Shown: positions 10,299-22,830, counted from the first letter of the stretch. The stretch: DNA of 64,000 nt from Watersipora subatra (GCF_963576615.1 NC_088715.1:3240001-3304000), one strand, 5' to 3'. The notes: generated by a model not told the origin, from the sequence alone. Numbers and translations are program-made.

Positions 10299-12376
10299 AT
10301 TGTTATCAGAGCTGCTCTCAAATCATGGTGATTTGAATATTTGAAGCAAATCATTTCGTACTGATTTGACACAAATGATGATTTGATTCGATTTGAAAAG
10401 TTTTGGAAGTAACTTGAATTGATTCGTAGTTTCGGGCTGATTTGAAGACTTGATTTGAAAAAATAATTCAAATCACATCGCTATTGATAGCCTTGTCTTC
10501 TGTAACCGATCGAAACATTTTCACGACATTTGCGAAGTTAGCCCAAACTTTGGCAAGAAATGCACACCATCAGTACCGAGGCTAAGCAACCGCATGTGTG
10601 TGTGTCCCTCTACAGAAAAAAGAAAAGGACCGCGTGTCGTGTGTGTAAAAGAAATCAACATGAGCAGCTCTGGTAAGCTGTGGAAAATGCATGTTTGTAG
10701 TTGTGGTGCTGGCATTGAATACTTTGATGTCAATTATTTGATTGCTAGTAATTGGTTGTGACTATCCCACTCTAACCTCACAATCACTAGCCAAAATAAA
10801 AATTACTTGTGCTGTGCCTACGGCATAAATGAATGAATAGAGTTTTATAATATATAATATTCTATACAGTACTATTCCATGCCGCCGACACATTCAATAT
10901 TCAAAGTAATGACAATGTTCATGAATATAAATATACATTATATTAAAATATGGTAGGATTTAATTAATAAAATAAATTAAAATTTTATTTGTTATATCAA
11001 ATTTATTAGAATAATATTAAATAACATTTTGATTTAATTTATTATTTTAAATTATAAAAGAATAGCAGAACAATAACATTTTATCCAAGTAAGTATAATA
11101 AATGTAATATTTATATATCATACATAGTTTTAACATTACCATTTATCTATACATTATTATATAATTAATTATATTATATGTATAATAATATAATTAATAA
11201 TATTTTATACACAGTCACTTACTTACTAAGTGAAGTATAATACTTAAAACGGGATTTCGATTAAAAAGGACGATGTACAGAAAGAGGAAGTCACATGCAC
11301 TCAGCAAATACAAACATGTGTTAATGAAGATATGTTCGCTGATTTTTTGAATAGAGCACCTTTAGCTAGTACCAGTAACCTAGATTCAGTACATCAGGAG
11401 ATTGAAAAGTATATGGCGAAAAGCAGATCTTCTTGTAACACTCTAAGCTATTGGCAAGGTGAGACACAGTTACTGAGGCTTAGCAAGCTGGCGCTGAAGG
11501 TCCTTTCAGTACCAGCTTCATCAGCTCCCAATAGAACGGGTTTTAGTAAAAGTGGCTTCATCATGAGGCCACACAGGAGCTCCTTGACATCTGAAAACTT
11601 GCGCAAGCTAGTTTTTCTAAAATTCAACAAGTGTATTTAAGTAAATGTGTTAATATAATGTAACTGTTGATTATAGGCTCAATTCTTCATTTCATTTCCT
11701 TCAAGTTCAAGCCTCAGTAACTGTGTTTCACTTGCCAATATTTTCAGGTTTTATCTTATACATGTATTTGTATCTTATATTTTGTAACTTTAAACAAGTA
11801 TCTAAAGTTGTTTTTATTACATTTGTACATTCTTGCTTAAAAGCTTCAATAAAAGCAGTCACAGCCATGACCATAAACTGTTACATAACCCTCCACTCAT
11901 TCATTGATGTATCCAGCCAATGGTAGGATGCGCTTTGCCATGATTTTTTAATATACCTCGTAGAACAAAGAAAAAAACCTTATCTAGTGGTGATTTTAGC
12001 ATACATAACACATATAGTGGTACAGAGATACAGCTATACTATTCCTATCCATAGAACCCAAAACGGGCACAGGGGCAAATCCCCTACCCTTTCCCCCTGG
12101 TTCAGGTCCAATGGATAGGAAGAGTACAGGCTATGCCGCTACAGCTACACTGTAGATTGATCATACTATGCAATAATTGAGCAAACAATTTGAAAGAGTA
12201 TTTCAAATCATTCTCAAATGATTCAGGATTTGAATTCGTTATTGAGCTGATTTGATTTGATTTGCTTTGCTTCGAATCTGCTGACAACGGTAGGGGATTT
12301 GATTTGATTAGTAGTTTGCCGGATATGATTTGATTTGAGTCATAAAAAGTCATTTGAAAGCAGCTCTGATTGTTAT
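10299..12376 (+). mobile_element. hAT-superfamily transposon remnant with a perfect 8-bp target duplication
   Basis: ATTGTTAT occurs at 10299-10306 and again at 12369-12376. The element between them (10307-12368, 2,062 bp) starts CAGAGCTGCTCTCAAAT and ends with the inverse, ATTTGAAAGCAGCTCTG. Sub-terminal regions (10310-10470 and 12170-12355) are packed with GATTTGA and TCAAATC motifs, typical transposase-binding clusters of hAT elements. Only the C-terminal dimerisation domain of the transposase is recognisable inside, so the element is internally deleted. Confidence 0.85.
11266..11640 (+). pseudogene. hAT transposase C-terminal dimerisation domain (hATC)
   Basis: The frame runs from before 11332 to a TAA at 11638. 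It shows the hATC order: a short EIEKYM segment, YWQGE, LSKLALKVLSVPASSAPNR (consensus LA-x3-L-x-[IV]-PA-[ST]-SAP-x-x-R), FSKSG (consensus FS-x-[AT]-G) and SSLTSENLRKLVFLKFNK. This is the dimerisation end of hAT transposases and of domesticated ZBED proteins. The BED finger and the catalytic RNase H-like part are not visible upstream, so this is a relic and not a working transposase. Confidence 0.85.
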
Positions 12377-12429
12377 CATTTGCTTTCTCTTTGCATCATT
12401 TTTCATTTTACTGGCAAACTTTCGGTCTT

Positions 12430-12672
12430 TAATTCACATGATTCTGCACTGAAAATTGCGCAGAAAAACATAGTACAAAAGGATAACCTGAGCAGTTAAA
12501 AATACAGAGTGATGCTGTTCTCATAAAACACCTCCGACATACTTTGCAACTGACTCACGTGCTCGTATCTCAAACATGGCTCGTATGTTAGTGCTAAAAC
12601 ATCCTTAAAAGCTGGCTCGTATCTCAAGTTTCTTATACGTTGGAGCACTCGTAGGTTGAAGTATTACTGTAC
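12430..12672. mobile_element. Inverted-repeat interspersed element, copy 3 (right part only)
   Basis: Contains GCTCGTATCTCAAACATGG and GGCTCGTATCTCAAGTT and ends CTCGTAGGTTGAAGTATTAC, the inverse of the left ends of copies 1 and 2. It lies just right of the hAT element. Confidence 0.55.
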
Positions 12673-13668
12673 ATATGTTGCATATCCCCAAATTGTGGAC
12701 ACACTTGAAAGTTTTAATGTAGATTTATTCTGGAACCGAAATAAAATATCTGAAAACAATAGTTGAAGTTCAACAAAGAGAATTTGTGAGCGCTCAACTC
12801 TGATTGAACTATTACGTCTTAGATATATTATTTTAATTATTAACAACCCGTCTTGTTGTGAGTTTTGGCAACCATATAACTATCTCCACTATGTTGAGAG
12901 CAATGTAACCTGCTACAGAATCGTTTGACTTGCTGTTCCAGAGCCAAGTCTAACATGAAGCCATATATATGTGTAACTTCTCCATTCAATAAAATGAATA
13001 ATCAAGATATTGCGGTTTGATGGCTTTTTTAATGGTAAAGGCTTAATGGTAATTTTTGGAGTAGACAAGTTGAAAATTGCTACTATTTAAAGATAAATTG
13101 CCAAATGTATGAACGATGTTATAATTGTGTAATAGCGGTTTATTTTAACCTGACGATTTCCGGAGTGAGTGATACTTGAGCTAAATCGCAAGGACCTTGT
13201 AGTCTTATAATATTCCATGATTTTCCACGCACACGAACACTCATTAGACAAATGTTTCTAATTGCCATGAACACAAAATAGTTTTTCAAGTTTAAATATA
13301 CAACACAATAATAACAAACGTTTACGATACAAATTTTTTCACATAATAACATCGCGATATATCAAGAATCATCTATTCGCTATGCTGAATTGGATCATCT
13401 AGTAGGTTTTTGAAATTGTGAAGCTCTATCTATGATACAACATCTGATATCAGAAGCCAACATAGCCTTTGGTAGAGTATGTATTCTACTCGGCTGAATG
13501 TGGATCTTGCAAAGTCCTCTAACCCACCCTCCAATCTTTTCATCAGTAAAATTGACACTACTATAATTGTCTGTTGGCTATCATCCAAGGTGAATATATG
13601 CATCTGTGTTCACTTTAACTAGCTGTTTTCTAAATCATTCCATGAAATCATCAATTGCTCTGTTGTAG
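12673..13668. other. Right end of intron 4
   Basis: AT-rich intron sequence leading to the acceptor TGTTGTAG at 13661-13668. No repeat or gene recognised. Intron 4 as a whole is 9.4 kb and mostly transposon-derived. Confidence 0.6.
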
Positions 13669-13803
13669 AGAGAAGCCACTTCTGTGTGGGAGAGAGTTGT
13701 CTTCTCGGCTGTAGGGCAGACAATCACTGTGGTTACAACCAGCGCTGCCACCGTAATCTGTGTAGAGCCAGTTGTCTCAGCAATACCAACTCTTCTTCTT
13801 CAG
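13669..13803 (+). CDS. Exon 5: cysteine-rich repeats
   Basis: A phase 1 to phase 1 exon of 45 codons with seven cysteines in the pattern C-x4-C-x3-C-x5-C-x5-C-x4-C-x3-C (HFCVGESC, LLGCRADNHCG, RNLCRASC). It ends in a serine run (SNTNSSSS) that looks like a linker. Acceptor TGTTGTAG, donor GTCAGT. Confidence 0.72.
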
Positions 13804-14582
13804 GTCAGTGGATTCCCAAGCTCTTCAACTCAAAGCACATCTTTTACCTGTCTTTTCTTAGGTTTTTATAGTACTTTTGTACTTATATCCCTGCCTATTT
13901 AAAGCCCTGCTAGCAATTATCCTGCGACAAATTAAAAAACACACCAGGGTGTCATAATTTTTTTGAATATTCTCAATCAAATCTTTTATATTATATAGCA
14001 ACTTCTTTTCTTTGGAATTAAACATCTAAATTTTTTTTTAAATGGCAGCGTTTTACCCACCATCTTTAGCATGTTTATGAGTGTTTGACATTGCATCTTG
14101 CGTGAAGTCTATCATCTATAAATATAAACCCTGTTTGTTTTGAGATTGATTTTTCATTATACAATTAGCAAATAATAAAAATTTTTACACAGCTCTCTTT
14201 GAATAACATGCTCTTTCAAATACAACACTTTTTGTTTATCATAAATAAAATATATCAATAACATTATTAGTAAGAAATATAATACCAGATAAGAAAGTAG
14301 TATACTAGCTTGAAAAAAAGTTCTGAGTTTTTAGTTTGAAAGTATTTAATAAACGAAAACGTTAGCTCATAAGAGCAAAAATGACAATAAATGTAATAAT
14401 TTTATTACCTGAAATTGTTATTAACATTTTAACGAGTGTATAGTTTATAGAAAACAAAAAATCAAAGTTATTTTTCATTAACAAATATGAATCATGGTTA
14501 TGGAGACCATGTCATTTGGCAAAGTAACTTGTCTGCAGTTAGTATAGTTTTACGAAACTGCATTCCATTTTTCTATCCGCAG
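13804..14582. other. Intron 5
   Basis: AT-rich, 779 bp, no repeat or element recognised. Acceptor TTCTATCCGCAG. Confidence 0.6.
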
Positions 14583-14708
14583 ATGTATCCTGTCCAGCTG
14601 GCAGTACATGCGAGGATCAACTCTGTAAGACTAACTGTGTATCAGACTCTAATTGCTTTCCAACTCAAGTCTGTTTCGAAGGACTCTGCCAGGATCAATG
14701 TGGATTTG
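14583..14708 (+). CDS. Exon 6: cysteine-rich repeats
   Basis: A phase 1 to phase 1 exon of 42 codons with eight cysteines: VSCPAGSTCEDQLCKTNC followed by DSNCFPTQVCFEGLCQDQC. This is two near-copies of the unit C-x5-C-x4-C-x3-C, which sets the repeat for the rest of the gene. Donor GTAAGA. Confidence 0.78.
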
Positions 14709-14739
14709 GTAAGACAACGATATGTGCTCAACACTAAGT

Positions 14740-15118
14740 AAGCTATAATACATACTTGTTTGTAATGTAGTATATATCACACTCAACTCACTTGAGCAAA
14801 CTGAGGTACAAGCTATAATAGATATCTGTTGTATGTCATGTAGTATATATTACACTCAACTCACTTGATAAAACTGAGGTACAAGCTATAATATATATCT
14901 GTTGTATTTCATGTAGTATATATCACACTCAACTCACTTGAGCAAACTGAGGTACAAGCTATTATATATATCTGTTGTATGCCATGTAGTATATATCACA
15001 CTCAACTCACTTGAGCAAACTGAGATACAAGCTACAATATATATCTGTTGTATGTTATGTTGTATATTATATATATTATATATTACACTCAACTCACTTT
15101 ATCAAACTAAGTTGCAAA
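14740..15118. repeat. 73-bp tandem repeat, about five copies (intron 6)
   Basis: The CTGAGGTACAAGCTATAATA landmark repeats at 14801, 14874, 14947 and 15020, exactly 73 bp apart. The units also contain CACACTCAACTCACTTGA. The array starts about 30 bp after the exon 6 donor. Confidence 0.9.
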
Positions 15119-15154
15119 CGTCGCAGATAGATCCTAAATCAAAGTAATCTTAGA

Positions 15155-16072
15155 GCTTTACTTGCAACAAAATTCAAATGACAGTTATTTGGTATTAAAA
15201 GATTCACCATGTCTTACTCTGCTGGGTTGTAGGTGCAAATTATGTACAAATGTGATTACAAGGTCTTAAAAGTTAAAAAACAAACGATTAATCACAGCCA
15301 TTACGAAAGCGCCGCAGGCACTTTTTATCTTTTATCTTTTGTCTTTTATCTTTTTATTTTGCTGACGTACTCAAGCCAACTTGGTTATTGTTTCGACATG
15401 TTGTGGTATCACAGGAATTTAAAGGCCAATAAACGGCTCAATATAAAAGTTTATGACAAACACTTCGGGCTCTACCAAAAAGCCCGTATCAAATATAGAT
15501 GCTCGCTATGTTACAGTTTTGTTCTGGCTTGTCTAATCATCTAGTTGTAATCTGATCATGTGACCCGTAAATCTTGCCAAACAGCGCGAACAATTTCTGC
15601 AGCATTTTTCGACCATCACATGTGACCAACAGGCTCGTCATGTTTACCAAAAGATGATATGCATTCCTTCGAGCCAGGGTTAAAAAGTTAGACGAATTTT
15701 TACGATAGGTTTTGAGATATCAGTGCTCAAAGTGACAACGTTACAATGATGATGAAACAGGCACAGAAGGACAATATACACGGTTTCATAAGATATGTGA
15801 AGTATATTTGTGAAAATATATTGACGAATGAGGTTGCATGAAAGTGTAAACATAAGCCGTCTTGTTCAACTATGTCCCATTTCAGCAGTTTTGGAAATGA
15901 ATTCCAATCTACGGAGTTTTCGTGATGGTTGTGAGTGACTGTCTGTTTTTTAGCTTTTAAGAGCTTGTAATCTCATTTTCACAAATTTGGCACCTACAAC
16001 ACAGCAGACTAAAACATGATGAATCTTTTGATACCAAATAATTGTAATGTGAAATTTGTTGCAAGTAAACTT
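15155..16072. mobile_element. Non-autonomous relative of the Kolobok element (intron 6)
   Basis: About 0.92 kb bounded by inverted repeats beginning TTTACTTGCAACAAA, which match the 6064-10094 element's ends (GACTTGCAAC, GGTATNAAAAGATTC, CATGTCTTACTCT). Internal sub-terminal sequence matches the Kolobok element's non-coding flanks and the element at 63420. It has no transposase. Target duplications are no longer clear. Confidence 0.75.
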
Positions 16073-16800
16073 TCGACAAAAAACATAAATCTCAAATTCT
16101 GTGACAATTTTGTTTCACACAAGATTTTTTTAATTTTTTGTTTTTATTTTTTTTAATTTTTATTTTCGAAGTTGCTTATAAGTTTATAAGTTTTGTAAGT
16201 AAAAGTGACGAATGAGCTTAAATAATATAAAAATAATGAACAGAATATTAATCTTATGAACCCTGGCCATTTTTGTCAATGCGTGTCAGTAACCCTGTCC
16301 AATGATCCCAAGTTTTAAAACTTTTATTAAATAGGTCAGAAATGTGTTCATAATACAATGATATTTGGTAAAACACTAGTAAAAAGTCTGGCAACTCACT
16401 GCAAATGTCATCAAACAGAAAAAAACAGTACTTCACCATTATTCGAGCTAAAACTATACAATTTTGTGTGAATATAAAAAAAAATCGTAAAAGCATTTAT
16501 AGGCACCATATTTATTGAGCACATGTTCATCATAATTTCATGATTCAAAATATACTGGAAAGTTAAAGCTAGCATAAAAATCTTTATTCGCATCACAATT
16601 ATTTATGACCTACCAGCAGACTAGCCATACCGATTTTTTTCACGATATCGTTCTAATAAAATTTGTTATTAAAACGAAGGAAGTAGGTAAAGATATTAGA
16701 AAACTGTTACAAAGAAAAGTGAAATTCCTGGTCTAACTTCCTGTGCAATAATTAATTTGATTGGTTTACGCTGTTACTTAGAAACAGCTTTTGTAAACAA

Positions 16801-16830
16801 AGCCATGTGAATGCCGGAATTCACATGGCT
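16801..16830. other. Perfect 12-bp hairpin
   Basis: AGCCATGTGAAT, six bases, then ATTCACATGGCT. A short isolated inverted repeat in intron 6, with no element boundary recognised around it. Confidence 0.7.
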
Positions 16831-17227
16831 GTTAGGTATTCTGATACACTCTACACAATGCCAATAAATCTACCGTTAGGGTTCAAAGGGTTAACCAAGT
16901 TAGCCTTGACTTCATCTAGCTTTGCCCATACGTGGGTTTTTATTACTATATTCCAAACCGTGTGAGACGGAGCCAAAACCTCCATCGTGTCCAAGGTAAC
17001 ATATTCATAGCGACCAATCAACTTTTTTTAGTTTATCCTTTTTCATATAATATTTTTTACCATTAGTTTTATGCAGTTTTATATAATGCTTTTGCTTTTA
17101 TGCTGTATATTTATCAACTAAAGAATGACCGGGGTTTGTTGGCTGAGACAAATATTAATTGGGCAGCAGTAAACTTTTAGCGGAACAGTTGGTCCAACAT
17201 ATGACAGTCTTTGTGTATGTTTTGGTA

Positions 17228-18469
17228 TGATAGTCAACACATCATAGTCAACATATCATAGTTAACGTATAGTCAACATCTCATAGTCAACATCTCATAG
17301 TCAACATATCATAGTCAACATATCATAGTCAACATATCATGGTCAACATATCATAGTCAACATATCATAGTCAACATATCATGGTCAACATATCATAGTC
17401 AACATATCATAGTCAACGTATCATATTCAACATATCATGGTCAACATATAATAGTCAACATATCACAGTCAACATATCATAGTCAACATATCACAGTCAA
17501 CATATCATAGTCAACATATCATATTCAACATATCATAGTCAACATATCATAGTCAACACATCATAGTCAACATAACATAGTCAACATATCATAGTCAACA
17601 TATCACAGTCAACATCTCATAGTCAACATCTCATAGTCAACATATCACAGTCAACATATCATAGTCAACATATCACAGTCAACATATCATAGTCAACACA
17701 TCATAGTCAACACATCATAGTCAACATAACATAGTCAACATATCACAGTCAACATCTCATAGTCATCATCTCATAGTCAACATATCATGGTCAACATATC
17801 ATAGTCAACATATCATGGTCAACATATCATAGTCAACATATCATAGTCAACGTATCATATTCAACATATCACAGTCAACATCTCATAGTCAACATATCAT
17901 GGTCAACATATAATAGTCAACATATCACAGTCAACATATCATAGTCAACATATCACAGTCAACATATCATAGTCAACATATCATATTCAACATATCATAG
18001 TCAACATATCATAGTCAACACATCATAGTCAACATAACATAGTCAACATATCATAGTCAACATATCACAGTCAACATCTCATAGTCAACATCTCATAGTC
18101 AACATATCATGGTCAACATATCATAGTCAACATATCATAGTCAACATATCATATTCAACATATCACAGTCAACATCTCATAGTCAACATCTCAAAGTCAA
18201 CATATCATTGTCAACATATAATAGTCAACATATCACAGTCAACATATCATAGTCAACATATCACAGTCAACACCTCATAGTCAACATCTGATAATCAACA
18301 TATAATGGTCGACATATAATAGTCAACATATCACAGTCAACATCTCATAGTCAACATCTCATAGTCAACATATCATGGTCAACATATCACGATCAACATA
18401 TCACGGTCAACATATCACGGTCAACATATCATGGACAACATATCATAGTCAACATATCATAGTCAACAT
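17228..18469. repeat. 14-bp minisatellite, about 88 copies (intron 6)
   Basis: Units of the form AACATATCATAGTC with recurrent variants (CACAGTC, CATGGTC, CATCTC). Ordered variant strings recur, so groups of units were copied as blocks. It is one of several 14-bp arrays in the gene but has no sequence relation to that in intron 10. Confidence 0.95.
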
Positions 18470-18772
18470 GGCCCTCCCCTTCTTGCACTAACGTTAGGTC
18501 ACAAATCCAAAAGGTTTATTAAAGCTATTTTGCTCTCAATCACAGAAGGGACAACTCTAGTTAATGATCGTGATTTCAAGTCTGGTCAACATGCATGACC
18601 TTTTTTGGGTTCATTTAATCAACAGTTTTCAGGATATCTTAGCCCTATGCTTTGCCCTTTCATGAGATTTACACTTCTGAGACTTATTAGAAAGAGATGC
18701 ATCTCCAGTTCCAGCTATGATCCATACAGATTGTTTGTTACAACTATGAAATATTATTAATTTTTTATTCAG

Positions 18773-18957
18773 ATGAGGACTGCCCCGGACACTACATCTG
18801 TTCTGGAGGTCTTTGTACTCTTGGCTGCAGTCGCTTTGGCTCGTGCCACGGAAAGAGAGTCTGTCTGCGAGGGAAATGTTTACAGCCATGTAGCAGCTCA
18901 GGAGACTGTGCCAGCGGTTACCCCTGTTTATTCGGCATCTGCACAACTGGATGCAAA
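18773..18957 (+). CDS. Exon 7: cysteine-rich repeats
   Basis: A phase 1 to phase 0 exon of 62 codons with twelve cysteines: DEDCPGHYICSGGLCTLGC, then GSCHGKRVCLRGKCLQPC, then GDCASGYPCLFGICTTGC. That is three copies of a repeat of about 20 residues, each C-x4-5-C-x4-C-x3-C. Acceptor TTTTTTATTCAG, donor GTAAGT. The overlapping ORFs in other frames are shadows. Confidence 0.82.
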
Positions 18958-18979
18958 GTAAGTCAAACTAGTTGGTTAG

Positions 18980-20315
18980 TTTAGTAGTATAAGGAGTCAT
19001 CTCATCTTTCATATGTTGAACTGAATATCAGCCAGTTGTTAATTCTTATAAGGAGTTGTTTCCTCTCTTATTTATGATTGTATATAATAAACAACCACGC
19101 AAAAACTACAGAAAATGTGTTAGTTTGATGGTATAAGAAATCATCTCCTCTCTAATATATTATGGTATATCTTGAATAACAATACAAAAACTATAAGTAG
19201 TAAGTTAGTTCAGCATTGTAAGGAGTCATCTTCTCTCTAATCTATGATAGTATTTAGTGAAAATCAAAGCAAAAACCACAAAAGAATCGGTTAGTTCAAT
19301 GATAAGAGGAATTATCTTCTCTCTAATATTTTGTGGTATATCTTGAATAACAATATAGAAACTATAAAGGAATACGTTAGTTCAGCAGTGTAAGGAGTCA
19401 TCTCTTCTCTAGTCTGTGATGGTATATAAGTAGTAAACAACAATGCAGAAACTACAAAAGAATAAGTTGAATTATATAAGGAATCATCTCCTCTCTAATC
19501 CATGATGGTATGTATATCTTGAATAATTGTATAGAAAATATAAAGGAATAAGTTAGTTCAGCTGTGTAAGGAGTCATCTCTTCTCTAGTCTGTGATGGTA
19601 TATAAGTAGTAAGCAACAATGCAGAAACTACAAAAGAATAAGTTGAATGATATAAGAAGTCATCTCCTCTCTAATCTATGATTGTATATCTTGAATAATT
19701 GTATAGAAAATATAAAGGAATAAGTTAGTTCAGCAGTGTAAGAAGTCATCTCTTCTCTAGTCTGTGATGGTATATAAGTAGTAAGCAACAATGCAGAAAC
19801 TACAAAAGAATAAGTTGAATGATATAAGAAGTCATCTCCTCTCTAATCTATGATTGTATATTTTGAATAATTGTATAGAAAATATAAAGGAATAAGTTAG
19901 TTCAGCAGTGTAAGAAGTCATCTCCTCTCTAGTCTGTGATTGTATATAGTAAACAACAATAGAGAAACTACAAAAGAATAAGTTGAATGATATAAGAAGT
20001 CATCTCCTCTCTAATCTATGATTGTATATTTTGAATAATTGTATAGAAAATATAAAGGAATAAGTTAGTTCAGCAGTGTAAGAAGTCATCTCCTCTCTAG
20101 TCTGTGATTGTATATAGTAAACAACAATAGAGAAACTACAAAAGAATAAGTTGAATGATATAAGAAGTCATCTCCTCTCTAATCTATGATTGTATATCTT
20201 GAATAATTGTATAGAAAATATAAAGGAATAAGTTAGTTCAGCAGTGTAAGAAGTCATCTCCTCTCTAATCTATGATTGTATATAGTAAACAACAATAGAG
20301 AAACTAAAGGAATAG
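18980..20315. repeat. Tandem repeat of about 170 bp made of two related halves (intron 7)
   Basis: Two half-units of about 85 bp alternate. Each starts near AAGAAGTCATCTCCTCTCTA; one continues with a TTGAATAATTGTATAG segment and the other with AGTAAACAACAATAGAG. The CAGCAGTGTA landmark recurs every 168-172 bp in the later copies. The array starts about 20 bp after the donor, and the copies become more alike towards the right. Confidence 0.9.
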
Positions 20316-21262
20316 ATTAATACGGTTTATGAGTTTTAAACCGTATAAACATATATAAACTTACTTGCCTAGTGAGACTTATCATTTGCGTTCACATAGG
20401 CAAGTAAAATGGGTAAGAGTGCATCTTAGGTCGGTTAAACAACCATACAACGCATGCGCTACATGCATACAAGGCACTTGCAACGCATATACAAGACAAC
20501 AACAACGCACAAACATTGCGGATACAACGCGCATACACTAGCATCACAGCGGAAAAAACGCACTGAAAAGCTCAGGGTTGCTACAAACAAAGTAGTTGGA
20601 ATGTTTTAGACCTGTTTTATTAACAGAGTATAAATACAGTGAAACTCTGATAACTCAAACTTCAAGAGACCGAGCAAAAGTTTTCGAATTATCAGAGCGT
20701 TCAAGTGATCAGAGCGCTGTCACAAGTCTATGTATTTACTTATTTATTAGTAGATACATGTACATATACAAACTATAATATAAATCAAAAGCACAAATGG
20801 CTTGTTTCAAATTAAATGCTTCTAATGTAAAGTTTAAAACGTTTTCGTCAAAAAGTGTAGAGATTTTTCTATCACTTGAGATTGGTTTGTTGTTTGAGGT
20901 GATGTTATTGCCAGGACGTTTTTTAGATTGACATTGGCAAAACGTGATCGTAGTTGAAATGCTCAAAAGAAAAGACATCTTTTTCTTTAGAGCGTTTTAC
21001 CCACGATCAATTTTGCCGATTTTTCTTGAGGTTTTTGCAAAGATTACCTTACTTTACCTGGGATTCGTTAAGAGCAACACTCCGAGGCAGTTCAATTAAA
21101 AGTTTTACGAGGTTTTACGGTACATTGTATATCACTCACGCTTTTTGAATGGATACTTATTGAATGTACACACGTATTCTGTGTTTAGGTCAAACGATGA
21201 ATAGTTTTTTTAGCTAAGATAACGTATACGTTTAATTACAAGAATTTTTAAGATGTTTTAAG

Positions 21263-21306
21263 CATTCAACATTCCGACGTTGATTCAACACGGAATCAAC
21301 GTCGGA
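21263..21306. other. 15-bp hairpin inside the pogo-like element
   Basis: TTCCGACGTTGATTC, a short loop, then GAATCAACGTCGGAA, just left of the small nested MITE. Confidence 0.7.
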
Positions 21307-21309
21307 AAA

Positions 21310-21431
21310 CTATTCATCACGGGCTAGCCGGGTCACGCACTCAGGAATTTTTGCCACGCAAATACAAAACAAAAACAATATGCTGTTTTTGCATCCTTGC
21401 GTGCGTGACCCAGCGAGCCCGTGCTATTAAT
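21310..21431. mobile_element. 106-bp hAT-like MITE nested in the pogo-like element
   Basis: 21318-21423 begins CACGGGCTAGCCGGGTCACG and ends with the inverse CGTGACCCAGCGAGCCCGTG. The 8-bp flanks are CTATTCAT (21310) and CTATTAAT (21424), seven of eight identical. An 8-bp duplication suggests hAT-type mobilisation. Confidence 0.7.
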
Positions 21432-22135
21432 CGTATAGCAGTATAAATCAAATTTCACCAAACCTTTAGAAAAGTCGTTGACAAAAATATTATGCCGATG
21501 GAGGTAATAACGACGCTTATGAATTACGAAAAGTTGAGGTTTACCTATATGGCTTGGAATATAGTGATTTTCTAAAGCGATAGCAACCGTTTCGGTAGCC
21601 GTTGGGCAAAAAACAGTTTGAATTAACAGTGTTGAGTTCGAGTTATATAGAGCCATTTATCATTGCGTGGGAATGGACCAAGCAAACCCAATCAAGTTAA
21701 CCATGTGTTCGCTATATCCGAGGGCGAGTTGTCCATGTTTCACTGTATTTTGTTGTTAAAGCGTTGTTAATTACTTCTGTCGGCATTTTACCCACAATGT
21801 ATGTGCGTTGCAAGTGCTTTGTATGCATGTTGTATGCGCGCTTTACCGATCTAAGATGCACCGTTACCGTAAAATGCTCAACAGCGTACAAGCAGTCGGA
21901 GCTAAGGCTATAAATAAATGTATTTGACCATCTTTGTCAATTACTGTCAGGCTCGCTATAGCTAGATTTTGAACCTCAATATCTTTGAAGCTGTTACCCT
22001 CATTGTGAAATGTCTGAACACTCAGCAGCTATGGCACCAGCGTAGCTGTCATCATAGCAACACAAGATGCCGTTATAATGACTGCCTGTGTGTTTTTATC
22101 GCTATGAGTATGAACCTAAATTGAACCACCTGTAG

Positions 22136-22354
22136 GGAGATGTCGAGTGTTCCACTCAGCAGCTGTGTCAAGGAGGTGCTTGTCTCACCAGATGCTACAA
22201 TGAGAGCAGCTGTCCGAACGGCTATAGGTGTTCTAGTGGCCTCTGTCTTCTCCTCTGCTTTAATCCAGATTTTTGTGGAAGCGACGGCTGGCAATGTAGA
22301 TCAGGCATCTGTATCAGAAGTTGTGTCTCCAAAGAAGACTGTCATCCTAGTCAG
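22136..22354 (+). CDS. Exon 8: cysteine-rich repeats
   Basis: A phase 0 to phase 0 exon of 73 codons with thirteen cysteines. Three repeats are visible: VECSTQQLCQGGACLTRC, SSCPNGYRCSSGLCLLLC and WQCRSGICIRSC, then EDCHPSQ. Acceptor CACCTGTAG (weak pyrimidine tract), donor GTAACT. Confidence 0.78.
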
Positions 22355-22504
22355 GTAACTCAGATTGTTCACACAGGCAGAGGCTGAGCTCTAAGGTTAT
22401 TTTTAGGAATAAATATAGTGGCTGAATTTGGAGTTGTCAATCTTGCATGAAATTACTTTAAAACTAAACATTATCGATACTAATTAAGAGTGGTTCATTT
22501 ATTC

Positions 22505-22603
22505 TAATAACTAATAAATATATAAATATATATATAAATATATATATAAATATATATATAAATATATATATAATAGATATATTTAAATATATATATAAAT
22601 ATG

Positions 22604-22667
<64 letters not shown>

Positions 22668-22830
22668 TCATGCTACAGACAGTACTGTTTCGGCTATTGA
22701 AGCCTCATCAGTGCAGCTCAGAGCTTAGGCAAGGGACACAAATCCCATTACCAATGAGAGTTGACTTCCTGCCACAAAACAACTAAGTTGCCTCGCAGAC
22801 TTTAAGAAAGTCAATGTGCTGGCACCAGAG

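Larger units (their letters stand above)
20635..21747. mobile_element. pogo/Tigger-like non-autonomous element flanked by TA
   Basis: TA precedes CAGTGAAACTCTGATAACTC at 20637, and the right end reads GAGTTGTCCATGTTTCACTG followed by TA at 21746. TA duplications and CAGTGAAAC-like ends are typical of pogo/Tigger (Tc1-mariner) elements. About 1.1 kb, without a recognisable transposase. Confidence 0.7.
20411..21870. mobile_element. Outer inverted-repeat DNA element (intron 7)
   Basis: The left arm contains GTGCATCTTAGGTCGGT and CATGCATACAAGGCACTTGC; the right arm is the inverse (ACCGATCTAAGATGCAC, GCAAGTGCTTTGTATGCATG). Arms extend about 70 bp with small gaps. No ORF. The pogo-like element at 20637 is inserted within it, with a third element inside that. 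Confidence 0.7.
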
